A stretch of DNA of 64,000 nucleotides from Pseudomonas sp. BSw22131 (GTDB taxonomy: Bacteria > Pseudomonadota > Gammaproteobacteria > Pseudomonadales > Pseudomonadaceae), in the NCBI RefSeq assembly GCF_026810445.1, contig NZ_CP113949.1:1426001-1490000 (forward strand). The letters are read 5' to 3'. Under the pieces are notes generated by a model that saw only the letters and a program-made list of their open reading frames with translations, made no database searches and was not told the origin of the DNA. A program made the translations under genes and the position numbers. Shown one piece after another: positions 48,082 through 58,118 of the stretch; positions within the stretch are counted from its first letter, which is position 1, and each line of letters opens with the position of its first letter.

Positions 48082-48107
48082 GCGCGCCGGTTTTTGGGGT
48101 ATTGGTC

Positions 48108-48941
48108 ATGAGCACAGAAGATCCACGTTTCGCCGGCGTCGCCCGTTTGTATGGCATTGAGGGGCTGGCGCGTCTGCGCGCGGCTCACGTTGCGGTGGTT
48201 GGCATCGGCGGCGTGGGCTCCTGGGCTGCCGAAGCGATGGCGCGATGTGGCGTGGGGGAGATTTCCCTGTTCGACATGGACGACGTGTGCGTCAGTAACA
48301 GCAACCGTCAATTACACGCCCTCACGAGCACAGTTGGCCGATCAAAGGTCGAGGTCATGGCCGACCGCCTGCGTGAAATCAACCCTGAATGCGTCGTGCA
48401 TGCGGTGGCTGATTTCGTGACCCGCGACACCATGGCTGAATACATCACGCCGAACATCGACTGCGTGCTCGACTGCATCGACAGCGTAAACGCCAAGGCC
48501 GCGCTGATTGCCTGGTGCAAGCGCCGCAAGATCCAGATCATTACCACCGGAGGCGCGGGCGGGCAGATTGACCCGACGCTGATTCAGGTATGTGACCTCA
48601 ACCGCACGTTCAACGACCCGCTGGCGTCGAAAGTGCGTTCAACGTTGCGCCGCGATTACGGTTTCTCCCGCACCGTCACTCGCCATTACAGCGTGCCGTG
48701 TGTGTTCTCTACCGAGCAGCTTCGTTACCCGAAACCGGACGGCAGTATCTGCCTGCAGAAAAGCTTTGTCGGTGACGGCGTCAAGCTCGATTGCGCTGGC
48801 GGATTTGGCGCCGTGATGATGGTGACCGCGACCTTCGGCATGGTCGCTGCGACCAAGGCTGTGGATAAGATTGTTGCGGGCGTTCGGCGCCCTTCGGACC
48901 GTATCAAAGCGGACCAGGCACCCGATCAAACCGCCAGTTGA
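48108..48941 (+). CDS. tcdA: TcdA (CsdL), tRNA t6A dehydratase
   Basis: E1-like ATP-dependent enzyme that cyclises t6A37 to ct6A in tRNAs. The ATG at 48108 gives 277 residues. The nucleotide-binding motif is VVGIGGVGSWAAEAMARCG, followed by DMDDVCVSNSNRQLHA and LDCIDSVNAKAALIAWC, all typical of the MoeB/ThiF-like TcdA group. The last 16 bases overlap the convergent csdE gene. In E. coli the sulfur acceptor CsdE and desulfurase CsdA act with it, and here they are adjacent. Confidence 0.94.
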   Translation: MSTEDPRFAGVARLYGIEGLARLRAAHVAVVGIGGVGSWAAEAMARCGVGEISLFDMDDVCVSNSNRQLHALTSTVGRSKVEVMADRLREINPECVVHAVADFVTRDTMAEYITPNIDCVLDCIDSVNAKAALIAWCKRRKIQIITTGGAGGQIDPTLIQVCDLNRTFNDPLASKVRSTLRRDYGFSRTVTRHYSVPCVFSTEQLRYPKPDGSICLQKSFVGDGVKLDCAGGFGAVMMVTATFGMVAATKAVDKIVAGVRRPSDRIKADQAPDQTAS

Positions 48942-49330
48942 CGCATCCTTTGCAGCACCGCGTTAAGTCCATTGCTGCGAGACGGCGACAGCTGGCGGCT
49001 CAGGCCTAGCTGATTGAACCACTCGTTCAGGTCAACGCCTTGCAGTTCAGTGGTCGGAAGGCCGTTGACGCGCGCCAGCAGCAGCGCGACAAGCCCACGA
49101 ATAAGGCGAGCATCACTTGCCGCGCGAAACTGCCAAACCCCGTCTGCGGCCTCGGCCAGCAACCAGACCTTGCTCTCGCAGCCGTCGACCAGATGCTCAT
49201 CGGTTTTTTCGTCGTCCGCCAAGGGCGGCAAACGGTCGCCCCATTGCATCAACAGGCGGGCACGTTGCTCCCAGCTCGCTGGCACGGTGAAGGTATCCAG
49301 CGCAGTCCGGGCATCCATTGGCAGGGTCAT
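48926..49330 (-). CDS. csdE: CsdE, SufE-family sulfur acceptor
   Basis: Takes persulfide sulfur from CsdA. 134 residues in a single SufE domain; the acceptor cysteine sits in LVDGCESKVWLLAE (near residue 51), and the C-terminal helices end LSPSRSNGLNAVLQRM, a SufE signature. Its ATG overlaps the csdA stop by 4 bases, so the two are coupled. A SufE of the Suf operon would have sufBCD nearby; none is present, which favours the CsdE name. Confidence 0.9.
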   Translation of the reverse strand: MTLPMDARTALDTFTVPASWEQRARLLMQWGDRLPPLADDEKTDEHLVDGCESKVWLLAEAADGVWQFRAASDARLIRGLVALLLARVNGLPTTELQGVDLNEWFNQLGLSRQLSPSRSNGLNAVLQRMRQLAV

Positions 49331-50532
49331 CGCAGCAACTCCAGCGCCTGATCCAGTGCGGCGAAGAACCGCCCAATATCGTCAGAGTCGTTGTACATCC
49401 CCAGCGATACCCGAACCGCGCCATTGAGACCCAGGCTTTTTACCAGCGGGATCGCACAATGGTGGCCAGCGCGTACAGCAATGCCTTGTTCCGTGAGCAG
49501 GTGTGCGAGGTCGGCAGTGTGTACACCGTCCACCACAAAGCTTGCGAGTGCCAGTTGTGGGTCGCCCAGCAACTGAATGCCGTCGCGCTGACTCAGGCCT
49601 TCGCGCAGCAGTCGGTGAAGATTCGCTTCATGTTCTGCAATGGCCGATGCGTCCAGGCCATTCAGGTAATCCAGCGTCGCGCCCAAACCGATAACCCCGG
49701 CAATGGGCGGCGTCCCTGCTTCAAAGCCCAGCGGGGCAGGGCGAAACGTCGCTTCCTGATAGCTGGTTTGCAGGACCATCTCGCCGCCAAACTGCCAGTG
49801 ACGCAACATCGTCAGTGCCTGATGACGTCCATACAGCACACCGACGCCGTCCGGCCCATACAGTTTGTGGCTGGAAAATACGTAGAAATCACAACCCAGC
49901 ATCTCCACATCCTGTCGCCCATGAACCACGCCTTGAGCACCGTCGACCACGGTAATCGCGTTTTGCGCTTTGGCGAGGGCGAGTAACTCAGGCAGCGGCT
50001 GCCAGGCGCCGAGCACGTTGGACAACTGACTGACAGCCAGCACGCGAGTTCGTGTGCCGATCAGATGGCTGGCGGCTTGCAGATCGATCAGGCCGTTTTC
50101 GGTCAGCGGCAATACCACCAGCTTCGCACCCCGTCGCAGTGCGAGTTGCTGCCACGGCAACAGATTGGCGTGATGCTCCAGGGCGCTGATGACGATCTCA
50201 TCATCGCGTTCGATCAGGTGTTCCAGGCCATACGCCAGCAGGTTGAACGCCGACGTCGCGCCATGGGTAAACACGATCTGCCCCGTCGCGCCCGCATTCA
50301 GCCATTGGCTGACTTTTTCGCGGGTGGCTTCGAAGGCTTGCGTCGCCAGCGCGCCGGGTACGTGCTGCGCACGATGCACGTTGGCTGCACCGGTGGCGTA
50401 GTAATAGCTCAAGGCATGAATCAGACCTTGGGGTTTCTGTGCGGTAGCGGCGCTGTCCAGGTAGGTCTGGCCTTGCTGTTGCAGGGCGTCAATGGCCGGA
50501 AAGTCAGCGCGCCAGGGAGAGGGAAGCAGCAT
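49327..50532 (-). CDS. csdA: CsdA, class II cysteine desulfurase
   Basis: PLP enzyme that converts cysteine to alanine and a protein persulfide. The ATG at 50532 gives 401 residues (MLLPSPWRADFPAIDALQQQ); the longer frame from 50592 is not supported. Motifs: YLDSAATAQKP, VNVHRA-like NVHRAQHVPGALATQ, ALEHHANLLPW, PLP lysine in FSSHKLYGPDGVGVLYG, and the catalytic Cys in IAVRAGHHCA. Coupled to csdE. dapD lies just upstream on the same strand, 63 bases away. Confidence 0.92.
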   Translation of the reverse strand: MLLPSPWRADFPAIDALQQQGQTYLDSAATAQKPQGLIHALSYYYATGAANVHRAQHVPGALATQAFEATREKVSQWLNAGATGQIVFTHGATSAFNLLAYGLEHLIERDDEIVISALEHHANLLPWQQLALRRGAKLVVLPLTENGLIDLQAASHLIGTRTRVLAVSQLSNVLGAWQPLPELLALAKAQNAITVVDGAQGVVHGRQDVEMLGCDFYVFSSHKLYGPDGVGVLYGRHQALTMLRHWQFGGEMVLQTSYQEATFRPAPLGFEAGTPPIAGVIGLGATLDYLNGLDASAIAEHEANLHRLLREGLSQRDGIQLLGDPQLALASFVVDGVHTADLAHLLTEQGIAVRAGHHCAIPLVKSLGLNGAVRVSLGMYNDSDDIGRFFAALDQALELLR

Positions 50533-50595
50533 GTTCGGGGGCTCGGTGAGTCGAGTCCGATGCCCGAAAGGCACCGAACTCGCACGCAGCATCGA

Positions 50596-51630
50596 TCAGT
50601 TGTGAGCGTGCAGCGCTTCGTTCAGCTCGATGGCCGACTTGTGGGATTTGCATTCCACGGCGCCGGTTTGCGAGTTGCGACGGAACAGCAGGTCAGGTTG
50701 ACCAGCCAGATCACGGGCTTTCAGGACTTTAACCAGCTCGTTGTTTTCGTCCAGCAGGGCAACTTTGGTGCCTGCGGTGACGTAGAGACCGGATTCGACG
50801 GTGTTGCGATCACCCAACGGAATGCCGATACCAGCGTTCGCGCCGATCAGGCAGCCTTCGCCGACCTTGATCACGATGTTGCCACCGCCAGACAGCGTGC
50901 CCATGGTCGAGCAGCCGCCGCCAAGGTCAGAACCCTTGCCGACGAATACGCCTGCCGATACACGGCCTTCGATCATGCCCGGACCTTCGGTGCCCGCGTT
51001 GAAGTTGACGAAACCTTCATGCATCACGGTGGTGCCTTCGCCGATGTAGGCGCCCAGACGTACGCGCGCGCTGTCCGCGATACGCACGCCGCTTGGCACC
51101 ACGTAGTCGGTCATTTTCGGGAATTTATCGATGGAGAACACTTCGAGCAGCTCGCCTTTCAAGCGTGCTTCCAGTTGACGTTGTGGCAGTTCTACCAGGT
51201 CAACGGCGCCTTGGCTGGTCCACGCCACATTCGGCAGCAGCGGGAAAATGCCTGCCAGGCTCAGGCCGTGTGGCTTGGCCAGACGATGCGACAACAGGTG
51301 CAGCTTGAGGTACGCCTCGGGGGTGGACGTCAGCGCAGCGTCTTCGGCCAGCAGCGTGGCAACCAGAGGCTTGTGGCTTTCAGCCAGACGGGTCAGCAAG
51401 GCTGCTTGCACCGTGTCGATGGATTTCAGCGCGTCGGCCATTTTTGAGGCCACGTCGGTGGTGAACGTGATGGCCTGGTTGCCACCGGTGTAGCCAATGA
51501 CAGGTGCAATGGCGGCGACCAGCTCGGCCGACGGATTAATCAGCGGCTGAGCGTAAAACACTTCCAGCCATGCGCCTTGACGGTTTTGTGTGCCGACACC
51601 GAAGGCCAGGCTGAACAGGGAAGTGGACAT
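50596..51630 (-). CDS. dapD: Tetrahydrodipicolinate N-succinyltransferase
   Basis: Adds succinyl-CoA to tetrahydrodipicolinate in the diaminopimelate pathway. 344 residues: an alpha/beta N-terminal domain, then a left-handed beta-helix made of hexapeptide repeats (VRLGAYIGEGTTVMHEGFVN, GRVSAGVFVGKGSDLGGGCS, GNIVIKVGEGCLIGANAGIG), then a short C-terminal cap. The size is that of the longer Pseudomonas/actinobacterial-type DapD, not the 274-residue E. coli form. It lies between csdA and the ArsC-like gene, all on the minus strand. Confidence 0.95.
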   Translation of the reverse strand: MSTSLFSLAFGVGTQNRQGAWLEVFYAQPLINPSAELVAAIAPVIGYTGGNQAITFTTDVASKMADALKSIDTVQAALLTRLAESHKPLVATLLAEDAALTSTPEAYLKLHLLSHRLAKPHGLSLAGIFPLLPNVAWTSQGAVDLVELPQRQLEARLKGELLEVFSIDKFPKMTDYVVPSGVRIADSARVRLGAYIGEGTTVMHEGFVNFNAGTEGPGMIEGRVSAGVFVGKGSDLGGGCSTMGTLSGGGNIVIKVGEGCLIGANAGIGIPLGDRNTVESGLYVTAGTKVALLDENNELVKVLKARDLAGQPDLLFRRNSQTGAVECKSHKSAIELNEALHAHN

Positions 51631-51664
51631 GAAAATACCTCTTAGCGATTAAGGGCTATCTCAA

Positions 51665-52027
51665 TCAGGCGATAGCCGCTGCGTACAGTTCGGGTTTAAA
51701 GCCAATCAGGGTCTTGTCGCCGAGATCAAGCACCGGGCGCTTGATCATCGACGGTTGCGCGAGCATCAGTTCGATAGCCTTCTCTTGGTCGAGATCGGCT
51801 TTCTGGGCATCGTCGAGTTTGCGAAAGGTCGTGCCAGCGCGGTTCAGAACAACCTGCCAACCGTGCTCGTTGCACCACTGCGTGAGATGCTCACGATCAA
51901 TGCCTGCCACTTTGTAGTCGTGGAAATCGTAGTTCACCGATTTTTCGTCGAGCCAGGTGCGAGCCTTCTTCATTGTGTCGCAAGCCTTGATGCCGAACAG
52001 GTGCACAGTGTTGTTTTGATCAGCCAT
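51665..52027 (-). CDS. ArsC/YffB-family thioredoxin-fold protein
   Basis: 120 residues from ATG 52027 (MADQNNTVHLFGIKACDTMK). A thioredoxin-like fold with one cysteine in the first loop (GIKACDTMKKARTWL) and the family C-terminal pattern SMIKRPVLDLGDKTLIGFKP. It resembles YffB/Spx more than the arsenate reductases of ars operons, and no arsenic genes are nearby. In YffB the cysteine reacts with glutathione. The product is likely a thiol-dependent reductase or a regulator of unknown target. Confidence 0.88.
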   Translation of the reverse strand: MADQNNTVHLFGIKACDTMKKARTWLDEKSVNYDFHDYKVAGIDREHLTQWCNEHGWQVVLNRAGTTFRKLDDAQKADLDQEKAIELMLAQPSMIKRPVLDLGDKTLIGFKPELYAAAIA

Positions 52028-52269
52028 GAACGTGCCGCCGGTGGGATTGATGGAAAAAACGGTCACGGATTATGCCACGTACACGCCGACAGGGCTCGAC
52101 CGGCTGAATCTGTTTGTCGGCCAATGTAAGCACATCCTTTAGCAGCGTCTGTGCTGTCCGGGGCCGTCACGGCGACGGGACAGCTTAACCCGCTAAGATG
52201 GCACTTCCAACGTGCGCCAGAGTGAGTTTCGGGGCGTCATGCAGATGTGTTCGATCAGGAAGCCCAACC

Positions 52270-53916
52270 ATGCAAACAGCCTATACCGTCCTTATTTTGT
52301 TGACGCTGGTAGGTCTCTCCCGATTGGTTGCGCGGGTTATCCCGCTGCCGTTGCCACTGGTGCAAATCGCCGCCGGCGCGTTGCTGGCGTGGCCGACCCT
52401 GGGTTTGCACGTAGCCCTTGATCCCGAACTTTTCCTGTTTTTGTTTCTGCCGCCGTTGCTCTTTTCAGATGGTTGGCGGATGCCCAAGCGCGATCTCTGG
52501 CGATACCGTGGGCCGATTCTTACGCTCGCTGTCGGCCTGGCGATCTTCACTGTGGTCGGTGCTGGCTACTTTATTCACTGGGTCTTGCCTTCCATTCCTT
52601 TACCCGTTGCTTTCGCACTGGCGGCAGTGCTTTCCCCTACAGACGCCGTCGCGGTTTCTGCCATTGCCCAAAATCGATTGCCTGTCCCCGTCATGCGCAT
52701 GCTTCAAGGCGAAGCGCTGATGAACGATGCCTCCGGCTTGGTGACGTTCAAGTTCGCGTTGGCCGCAGCGGTTACGGGGGTGTTTTCACTGGCCGATGCC
52801 AGTCTGACTTTCGTGCTGGTGGCCTTGGGCGGCCTGGCGGTGGGCGTAGCGTTGAGCTGGCTGGTGGGACGGTTGCGCAGTTGGATGATCGGGCGTGGGT
52901 GGGACGATCCGGCGACGCATGTGGTGTTCATGTTGTTGCTACCGTTTGCCGCGTATGTGCTCGCCGAGCGTTTGGGGGCGTCGGGGATTTTATCGGCAGT
53001 TGCCGCTGGCATGATGCAGAGCTGGGTTGACTTGCTGCCCCGTCAGACCAGCACCCGGCTGCTTAATCGCAGTGTCTGGACGTTGCTTGAGTTCGCTTTC
53101 AATGGCCTGATATTTCTCCTGCTGGGGCTGCAACTGCCGGACATCATTAGCGCTGTCACTCAAGACGAGGCGACGTTGTGGCCCACCCTGTTAGGGCGTT
53201 GTCTGGATGTGCTGGCGATTTTTCTGGTGTTGGTGGCGCTGCGCTATGTCTGGGTACAGAGCACCTGGCGAATGATGATTACGCTGCGACGCTGGCGCGG
53301 GCGGGGCGATGAATCCCTTCAACCCACCACACGGGCCTCGCTGCTGTTGTCGGTTGGCGGCGTGCGAGGTGCAGTGACCCTGGCGGGGATTCTCTCGGTG
53401 CCGATGATGATCTCTGCTGGCGTGACTTTTCCGGAGCGCGACTTGCTGATCTTCATCGCTGCAGGAGTCATTCTGCTGTCGCTGGTGGTCGCCAGCGTTG
53501 CGCTGCCGCTGTTGTTGCGCGGGATGGAGACGCAACCGGATCTACAGATGAAACGCGAAGTCCGTGAAGCGTGGAAACACACAGCCGAAGCCGCGATTCA
53601 TGCGCTTGAAAACGAAGAAATGAGCGACGCCACTCTGTCTCAGGACGCCGCGCAAGCGGTGTTGGCGACCGAAGTAAAGGCCAGGATCATGTCGGAGTAT
53701 CGCCATCGGCTAGAGATGTTCGATGACACTGCCGAGGCTCAGGCGCTGGCGTTTCAGATGGATGTGCTGGAACGCAAAATGCGCATCAGTGCACTGCGGG
53801 CCCAGCGACTTGAGCTTTATCGGCTCCACCGTCATCGCCAGATCGGCGATGACGTCCTGAGACAAGTATTGGCTGAACTGGATCTGAACGAGGCCAATCT
53901 CGGGATGACGAGGTAA
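52270..53916 (+). CDS. CPA1-family Na+/H+ antiporter
   Basis: Cation/proton exchanger of the NhaP/YjcE type, 548 residues from ATG 52270 (AGGAAG upstream). About 12 TM helices fill residues 1-410; the ion-site motifs SPTDAVAVSAIAQNRLP and LQGEALMNDASGLVTFKFAL are intact, and GGVRGAVTLAGILSVP marks the later conserved helix. The C-terminal 130 residues form a charged cytoplasmic helical tail (MSEYRHRLEMFDDTAEAQAL). The ion (Na+, K+ or Li+) cannot be told from sequence. Confidence 0.92.
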   Translation: MQTAYTVLILLTLVGLSRLVARVIPLPLPLVQIAAGALLAWPTLGLHVALDPELFLFLFLPPLLFSDGWRMPKRDLWRYRGPILTLAVGLAIFTVVGAGYFIHWVLPSIPLPVAFALAAVLSPTDAVAVSAIAQNRLPVPVMRMLQGEALMNDASGLVTFKFALAAAVTGVFSLADASLTFVLVALGGLAVGVALSWLVGRLRSWMIGRGWDDPATHVVFMLLLPFAAYVLAERLGASGILSAVAAGMMQSWVDLLPRQTSTRLLNRSVWTLLEFAFNGLIFLLLGLQLPDIISAVTQDEATLWPTLLGRCLDVLAIFLVLVALRYVWVQSTWRMMITLRRWRGRGDESLQPTTRASLLLSVGGVRGAVTLAGILSVPMMISAGVTFPERDLLIFIAAGVILLSLVVASVALPLLLRGMETQPDLQMKREVREAWKHTAEAAIHALENEEMSDATLSQDAAQAVLATEVKARIMSEYRHRLEMFDDTAEAQALAFQMDVLERKMRISALRAQRLELYRLHRHRQIGDDVLRQVLAELDLNEANLGMTR

Positions 53917-54068
53917 AGCGTCAGATTTCAGGATAGGCCTTGCGCATGAATTCCTTGTTCTTGGGTTCTGCAAAGGAAGCTCGATTATCGGTCAGGCAAG
54001 TTGTGGTGAGGCAATAAAGATGTACCTCACTCACACATTCGGGCGAGCCCGCCTGTCACCGTTGAATG

Positions 54069-55265
54069 TCAGCGGCTCTGAACGAAGTGCCTGATCCGCT
54101 CAGCTGCCTCAACGCACTCCGCCAACGGTGCGACGAGAGCAAGGCGAACTCGACCTGCGCCTGGGTTGAAGCCGTCCACTTCTCTGGACAGGTAAGAGCC
54201 GGGCACCACTGTCACGTGTTCTGTAACGAACAGATCGCGGCAGAACGCTGCGTCGTCGCCCCCCACGTTTGGCCACAGATAGAAGCCGCCGTCCGGGTGT
54301 TTTACATCCATGACCGGCGAGAGAATCTCAAGCACAGCATTGAATTTCTCGCGATACAGCGTGCGGTTGGCACGCACGTGCTCTTCATTATTCCAGGCAG
54401 CGATGCTCGCCAGTTGAGTCTGTATCGGCATCGCGCAGCCGTGGTAAGTGCGATAGAGCAGGAAGGCCTTGAGAATCTGTGCATCGCCGGCCACAAAGCC
54501 TGACCGCAGCCCCGGCAGGTTGGAGCGTTTGGAGAGACTGTGAAACACCACGCAGCGCTTGAAATCATTGCGGCCCGAGGCCACACAGGCGCTGAGCAGG
54601 CCGGCAGGCGGTGTTGACTCGTCGAAGTACAGTTCGCTGTAACACTCATCCGCAGCAATCACGAAATCGTGTTTGTCGGCCAATGCGATGAGCTTTTGCA
54701 GCGTTTCGATCGGGATCAATGCGCCCGTCGGGTTGCCTGGAGAGCACAGGAACAGAATCTGGCAGCGGTTCCAGATCTCATCAGACACCGCGTCAAAATC
54801 CGGATTGAAGCCGTGCTCTTCGAGGCATGGAAGGTAGTGCGGGTGGGCACCGGCCAGCAGCGCTGCGCCTTCGTAGATCTGGTAGAACGGATTCGGACTG
54901 ACCACCAGACCATTGTCGCTACGATTGACCACGGTTTGGGTGAATGCGAACAACGCCTCGCGTGTGCCGTTGACCGGCAGCACGTGTTGGGCCGGATCAA
55001 GCCAGCCGCTCGGCACACCGAAGCGTCGCTCGCACCAGCTTGCGATGGCTTCACGTACGGCTGGAATACCGGCAGTGGTCGGGTAGACGGCCATCTGGTC
55101 CAGATTCGCCGTCATCGCCTGGGCAACGAAGGCGGGGGACGTGTGCTTAGGCTCGCCAATCGACAGGGCGATAGGACGCTTGTCGGGATTGGGTTTAACG
55201 CTGCCAAGCAAAGCGCGGAGTTTTTCGAAGGGGTAAGGCTGAAGCTGTTGCAGGGCGTCGTTCAT
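54069..55265 (-). CDS. dapC: N-succinyldiaminopimelate aminotransferase
   Basis: PLP class I aminotransferase for the step between DapD and DapE. 398 residues: N-terminal LQPYPFEKLRALLGSVKPNP, substrate-strand SIGEPKHTSPAFV, SPNPFYQIYEGAALLAGA, LCSPGNPTGALIPI, and the PLP lysine in FHSLSKRSNLPGLRSGF. The final region GRVRLALVAPLAECVEAAER is typical. It lies 84 bases downstream of glnD on the same strand. Confidence 0.93.
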   Translation of the reverse strand: MNDALQQLQPYPFEKLRALLGSVKPNPDKRPIALSIGEPKHTSPAFVAQAMTANLDQMAVYPTTAGIPAVREAIASWCERRFGVPSGWLDPAQHVLPVNGTREALFAFTQTVVNRSDNGLVVSPNPFYQIYEGAALLAGAHPHYLPCLEEHGFNPDFDAVSDEIWNRCQILFLCSPGNPTGALIPIETLQKLIALADKHDFVIAADECYSELYFDESTPPAGLLSACVASGRNDFKRCVVFHSLSKRSNLPGLRSGFVAGDAQILKAFLLYRTYHGCAMPIQTQLASIAAWNNEEHVRANRTLYREKFNAVLEILSPVMDVKHPDGGFYLWPNVGGDDAAFCRDLFVTEHVTVVPGSYLSREVDGFNPGAGRVRLALVAPLAECVEAAERIRHFVQSR

Positions 55266-55349
55266 CAGGTGTCTATCTCAATGGTCGGGGCGCTCGAAGG
55301 GTGGTTGCACACGCACGGCGGGCGCCATTGAATCGAATTTTTCAGGTGG

Positions 55350-58049
55350 TTAAATGCTGATATGCAGCTCGCTCACGGGCTCTTGATTGACGCTGAGCTG
55401 CTCCACGATGGCAGCCTGCAATCGCATGCACAACTGAGGGTCGGACAGCGGCTGATTGTTCTCGTCGGTAATGAAGAACACGTCCTCGACGCGCTCGCCC
55501 AACGTGGCGATCTTGGCGTTTTGCAGCGACAGGTCGAACTCCAGGAATATCTTGCCAATCCGTGCCAGCAACCCCGGACGGTCCGGAGCGCTGAGCTCTA
55601 GCAGCGTGACAGGACGCTGCGCGTCGTTGGAAATCGTCACCTGGGGTGCGAAAGCGAAATGTTTGAGCTGGCGCGGCACGCGGCGTTTGATGATCGTCGG
55701 GTAGTCGTCGGGGTTGCGCAGTGCGTCCGTCAAACCTTCGCGAATGTCCTTGATGCGCTGAGGATTATCGCCAATGGAACCGCCTTCACTGTCGAGCACG
55801 ATGTACGTATCGAGGGTGAACTGGCTACTTGACGTGATAACTCGCGCGTCGTGAATGTTCAGGTTCAACTGATCCATCGCAGCTACGGTTACCGCAAAGA
55901 AATCGTGTTGGTCCGGCGCGTAGATGAAGATCTGCGTGCCGCCCTCGAATTCGCGATAGGTGGTTTCCTTGATCAATACCAGCGGCCCGCCATCGGCAGG
56001 CTGCTGCAGGATCGCGTCGCTGTGCCACGCCACGTCGCCTGCGGTATGGCGCAAAAAGTAGTCATCGCCCAACTGCGACCAGAGTTGCTCGACGTCGTCC
56101 GGGTCAGTGCCGTTGCGCACCAGAATATCCAGCGCGGCCGTTTGCGTGCGACGGATCTGTTCTTCGCGATCAACTGGATTCTCCAGGCCGCGGCGCAACG
56201 CACGCTTGGTTTCGGTATATAGCTGGCGCAAAAGGCTGGCGCGCCATGAATTCCATAGCGTGGGATTGGTCGCGTTGATGTCGGCGACTGTCAGCACATA
56301 GAGGTAGTCCAGATGCACTTCGTCCCCCACGAACTGCGCGAAATCATGGATCACTTGCGGGTCGGACAAGTCTTTTCGCTGGGCCGTGGTGGACATCACC
56401 AAGTGGTTCTGCACCAGCCAGACAATCAGGTGGGTGTCCCATTTGGGCAGTTGATGGCGCGCGCCGAATGCTTCGGCGTCGATGGCGCCCAATTCCGAGT
56501 GATCACCACCACGGCCTTTGCCGATGTCGTGATAAAGCCCGGCGAGGTAAATCAGCTCAGGCTTGGGCAGCTTGCCCATGATCTTGCTGGCCAGCGGAAA
56601 TTTTTCCGACACTTGCGTGTACTGCAGTTTGCGCAGGTGTTTGATGAGGTTCAGCGTGTGGGCGTCGACCGTATAGATGTGGAACAGGTCGTGTTGCATC
56701 TGCCCCACGATATGGCCGAACTCAGGCAGGTACAGGCCGAGAATGCCGTAGCGGTTCATCCGGCGCAGGTTGCGGTGGATGCCGATTTCGCATTTGAACA
56801 GCTCGATAAACAGGCTGGTATTGCGAATGTCGTTGCGAAAATCGTCGTTGATCAAATGACGGTGTTCGCGCAGCAGGCGAATGGTGTCGGCGCGAACCCC
56901 TTTGATTTCCGGACGCTGAGCCATCAGCACGAAAATCTCCAGCATTGCGAACGGCGTACGTTTGAAGACATCCGGGTGAGTGGCTTCGATGTAACCGTCG
57001 TGGAGCTGGAAGCGCGAATTGATCGATTCGGTGAGGGTGTTTTCGTCGTCCGAGAAAATAACTTCCTCGAAGTGCTGGATGATCAGGTCGCTTACCTGGG
57101 CAATGCTCATGACCACCCGGTAATATTTCTGCATGAAGCGTTCGATGGCCAGCTTCGCGTCGCTGTCCTGATAGCCCAGCAAGCGCGCGATAGTGCTCTG
57201 GTGGTCGAACAGCAACCTGTCTTCAGAGCGGCCCGCGAGCATATGCAGGGCGTAACGCACCTTCCACAGAAACTCCTGGGAAGAGGCCAGCAGGTTGTTT
57301 TCGCTCTCCAGCAAAAAGCCTTCGCCGGCCAGAGCGTGCAGGTTCAACGTGCCGTATTGACGACGCGCCACCCACAGGATGGTCTGGATATCGCGAAGAC
57401 CGCCCGGCGAGCCCTTCACATTGGGTTCGAGGTTGTATTCGGTATCGTTGTATTTGTGATGACGGTTTTTCTGCTCGGCGCGTTTGGCCAGAAAAAATTC
57501 TTTGCTCGGCCACATCTTGCTCGGGCTGGTGACTTCCAGCATGCGCTGGCGCAGTCGCTCGGGGCCCGCGATGGTCCGGCTTTCCATCAGGTTGGTAATT
57601 ACGGTGAGGTCGGCGCGCGCTTCAATGGCGCATTCATCAACTGAGCGAACGCTTTGGCCAACCTCCAGCCCGATGTCCCACAGCAGTGTCAGAAAACGCT
57701 CGATGGGCTCACGGAAAACTTCGTGATCCGCGCTGTCCAGCAGGATCAGCAGGTCGATGTCGGAGTACGGGTGCAGTTCGCCACGGCCATACCCCCCGAC
57801 CGCCAGCAGTGCGATATCGGCGTCTTCACTCCAGTCGAAATGATCCCAGGCCTTTTGCAGGATGTTGTCGACAAACCAGGCGCGATCCTCGATCAGCCGG
57901 CGTATGTCGCGTCCTGATTTGAAGCGACCATCAAGCACTTCGCGCGCCTGACGGATGGCTTTCTTGAAGGCAGCGATGGGGCTCGCCTTCAGCGCCAGCT
58001 CGGCCTGAAACTGGCCGCGATCAAACAAATCTGGATCCACCTGCGGCAT
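55350..58049 (-). CDS. glnD: GlnD, bifunctional PII uridylyltransferase / uridylyl-removing enzyme
   Basis: Main sensor of glutamine; adds UMP to PII proteins when nitrogen is poor and removes it when rich. 899 residues: a nucleotidyltransferase domain ([20 protein letters not shown], about 86-110), a central helical domain, an HD hydrolase domain ([20 protein letters not shown], about 490-515), and two ACT domains at the end ([40 protein letters not shown]). All catalytic motifs are present. It lies next to map, as in many gammaproteobacteria. Confidence 0.96.
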   Translation of the reverse strand: MPQVDPDLFDRGQFQAELALKASPIAAFKKAIRQAREVLDGRFKSGRDIRRLIEDRAWFVDNILQKAWDHFDWSEDADIALLAVGGYGRGELHPYSDIDLLILLDSADHEVFREPIERFLTLLWDIGLEVGQSVRSVDECAIEARADLTVITNLMESRTIAGPERLRQRMLEVTSPSKMWPSKEFFLAKRAEQKNRHHKYNDTEYNLEPNVKGSPGGLRDIQTILWVARRQYGTLNLHALAGEGFLLESENNLLASSQEFLWKVRYALHMLAGRSEDRLLFDHQSTIARLLGYQDSDAKLAIERFMQKYYRVVMSIAQVSDLIIQHFEEVIFSDDENTLTESINSRFQLHDGYIEATHPDVFKRTPFAMLEIFVLMAQRPEIKGVRADTIRLLREHRHLINDDFRNDIRNTSLFIELFKCEIGIHRNLRRMNRYGILGLYLPEFGHIVGQMQHDLFHIYTVDAHTLNLIKHLRKLQYTQVSEKFPLASKIMGKLPKPELIYLAGLYHDIGKGRGGDHSELGAIDAEAFGARHQLPKWDTHLIVWLVQNHLVMSTTAQRKDLSDPQVIHDFAQFVGDEVHLDYLYVLTVADINATNPTLWNSWRASLLRQLYTETKRALRRGLENPVDREEQIRRTQTAALDILVRNGTDPDDVEQLWSQLGDDYFLRHTAGDVAWHSDAILQQPADGGPLVLIKETTYREFEGGTQIFIYAPDQHDFFAVTVAAMDQLNLNIHDARVITSSSQFTLDTYIVLDSEGGSIGDNPQRIKDIREGLTDALRNPDDYPTIIKRRVPRQLKHFAFAPQVTISNDAQRPVTLLELSAPDRPGLLARIGKIFLEFDLSLQNAKIATLGERVEDVFFITDENNQPLSDPQLCMRLQAAIVEQLSVNQEPVSELHISI

Positions 58050-58118
58050 CGAATTGCTTTCCTTCTATATAAAAGGTGATATCGGGCCGAACATCATTAT
58101 GTCAGTGCAGGCCGCGCA

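Noticed and set aside
50065..51447. 460-codon open frame on the plus strand
   Set aside because: It spans parts of csdA and dapD in antisense, so it cannot be an alternative to either, and shows no domain.
51665..52027. Arsenate reductase of an ars operon
   Set aside because: No arsR, arsB or arsH nearby, and the C-terminal pattern fits the YffB/Spx branch.
53917..54068. A small gene between the antiporter and dapC
   Set aside because: The only frame (53710-53973, minus) mostly overlaps the antiporter gene in antisense and shows no motif.
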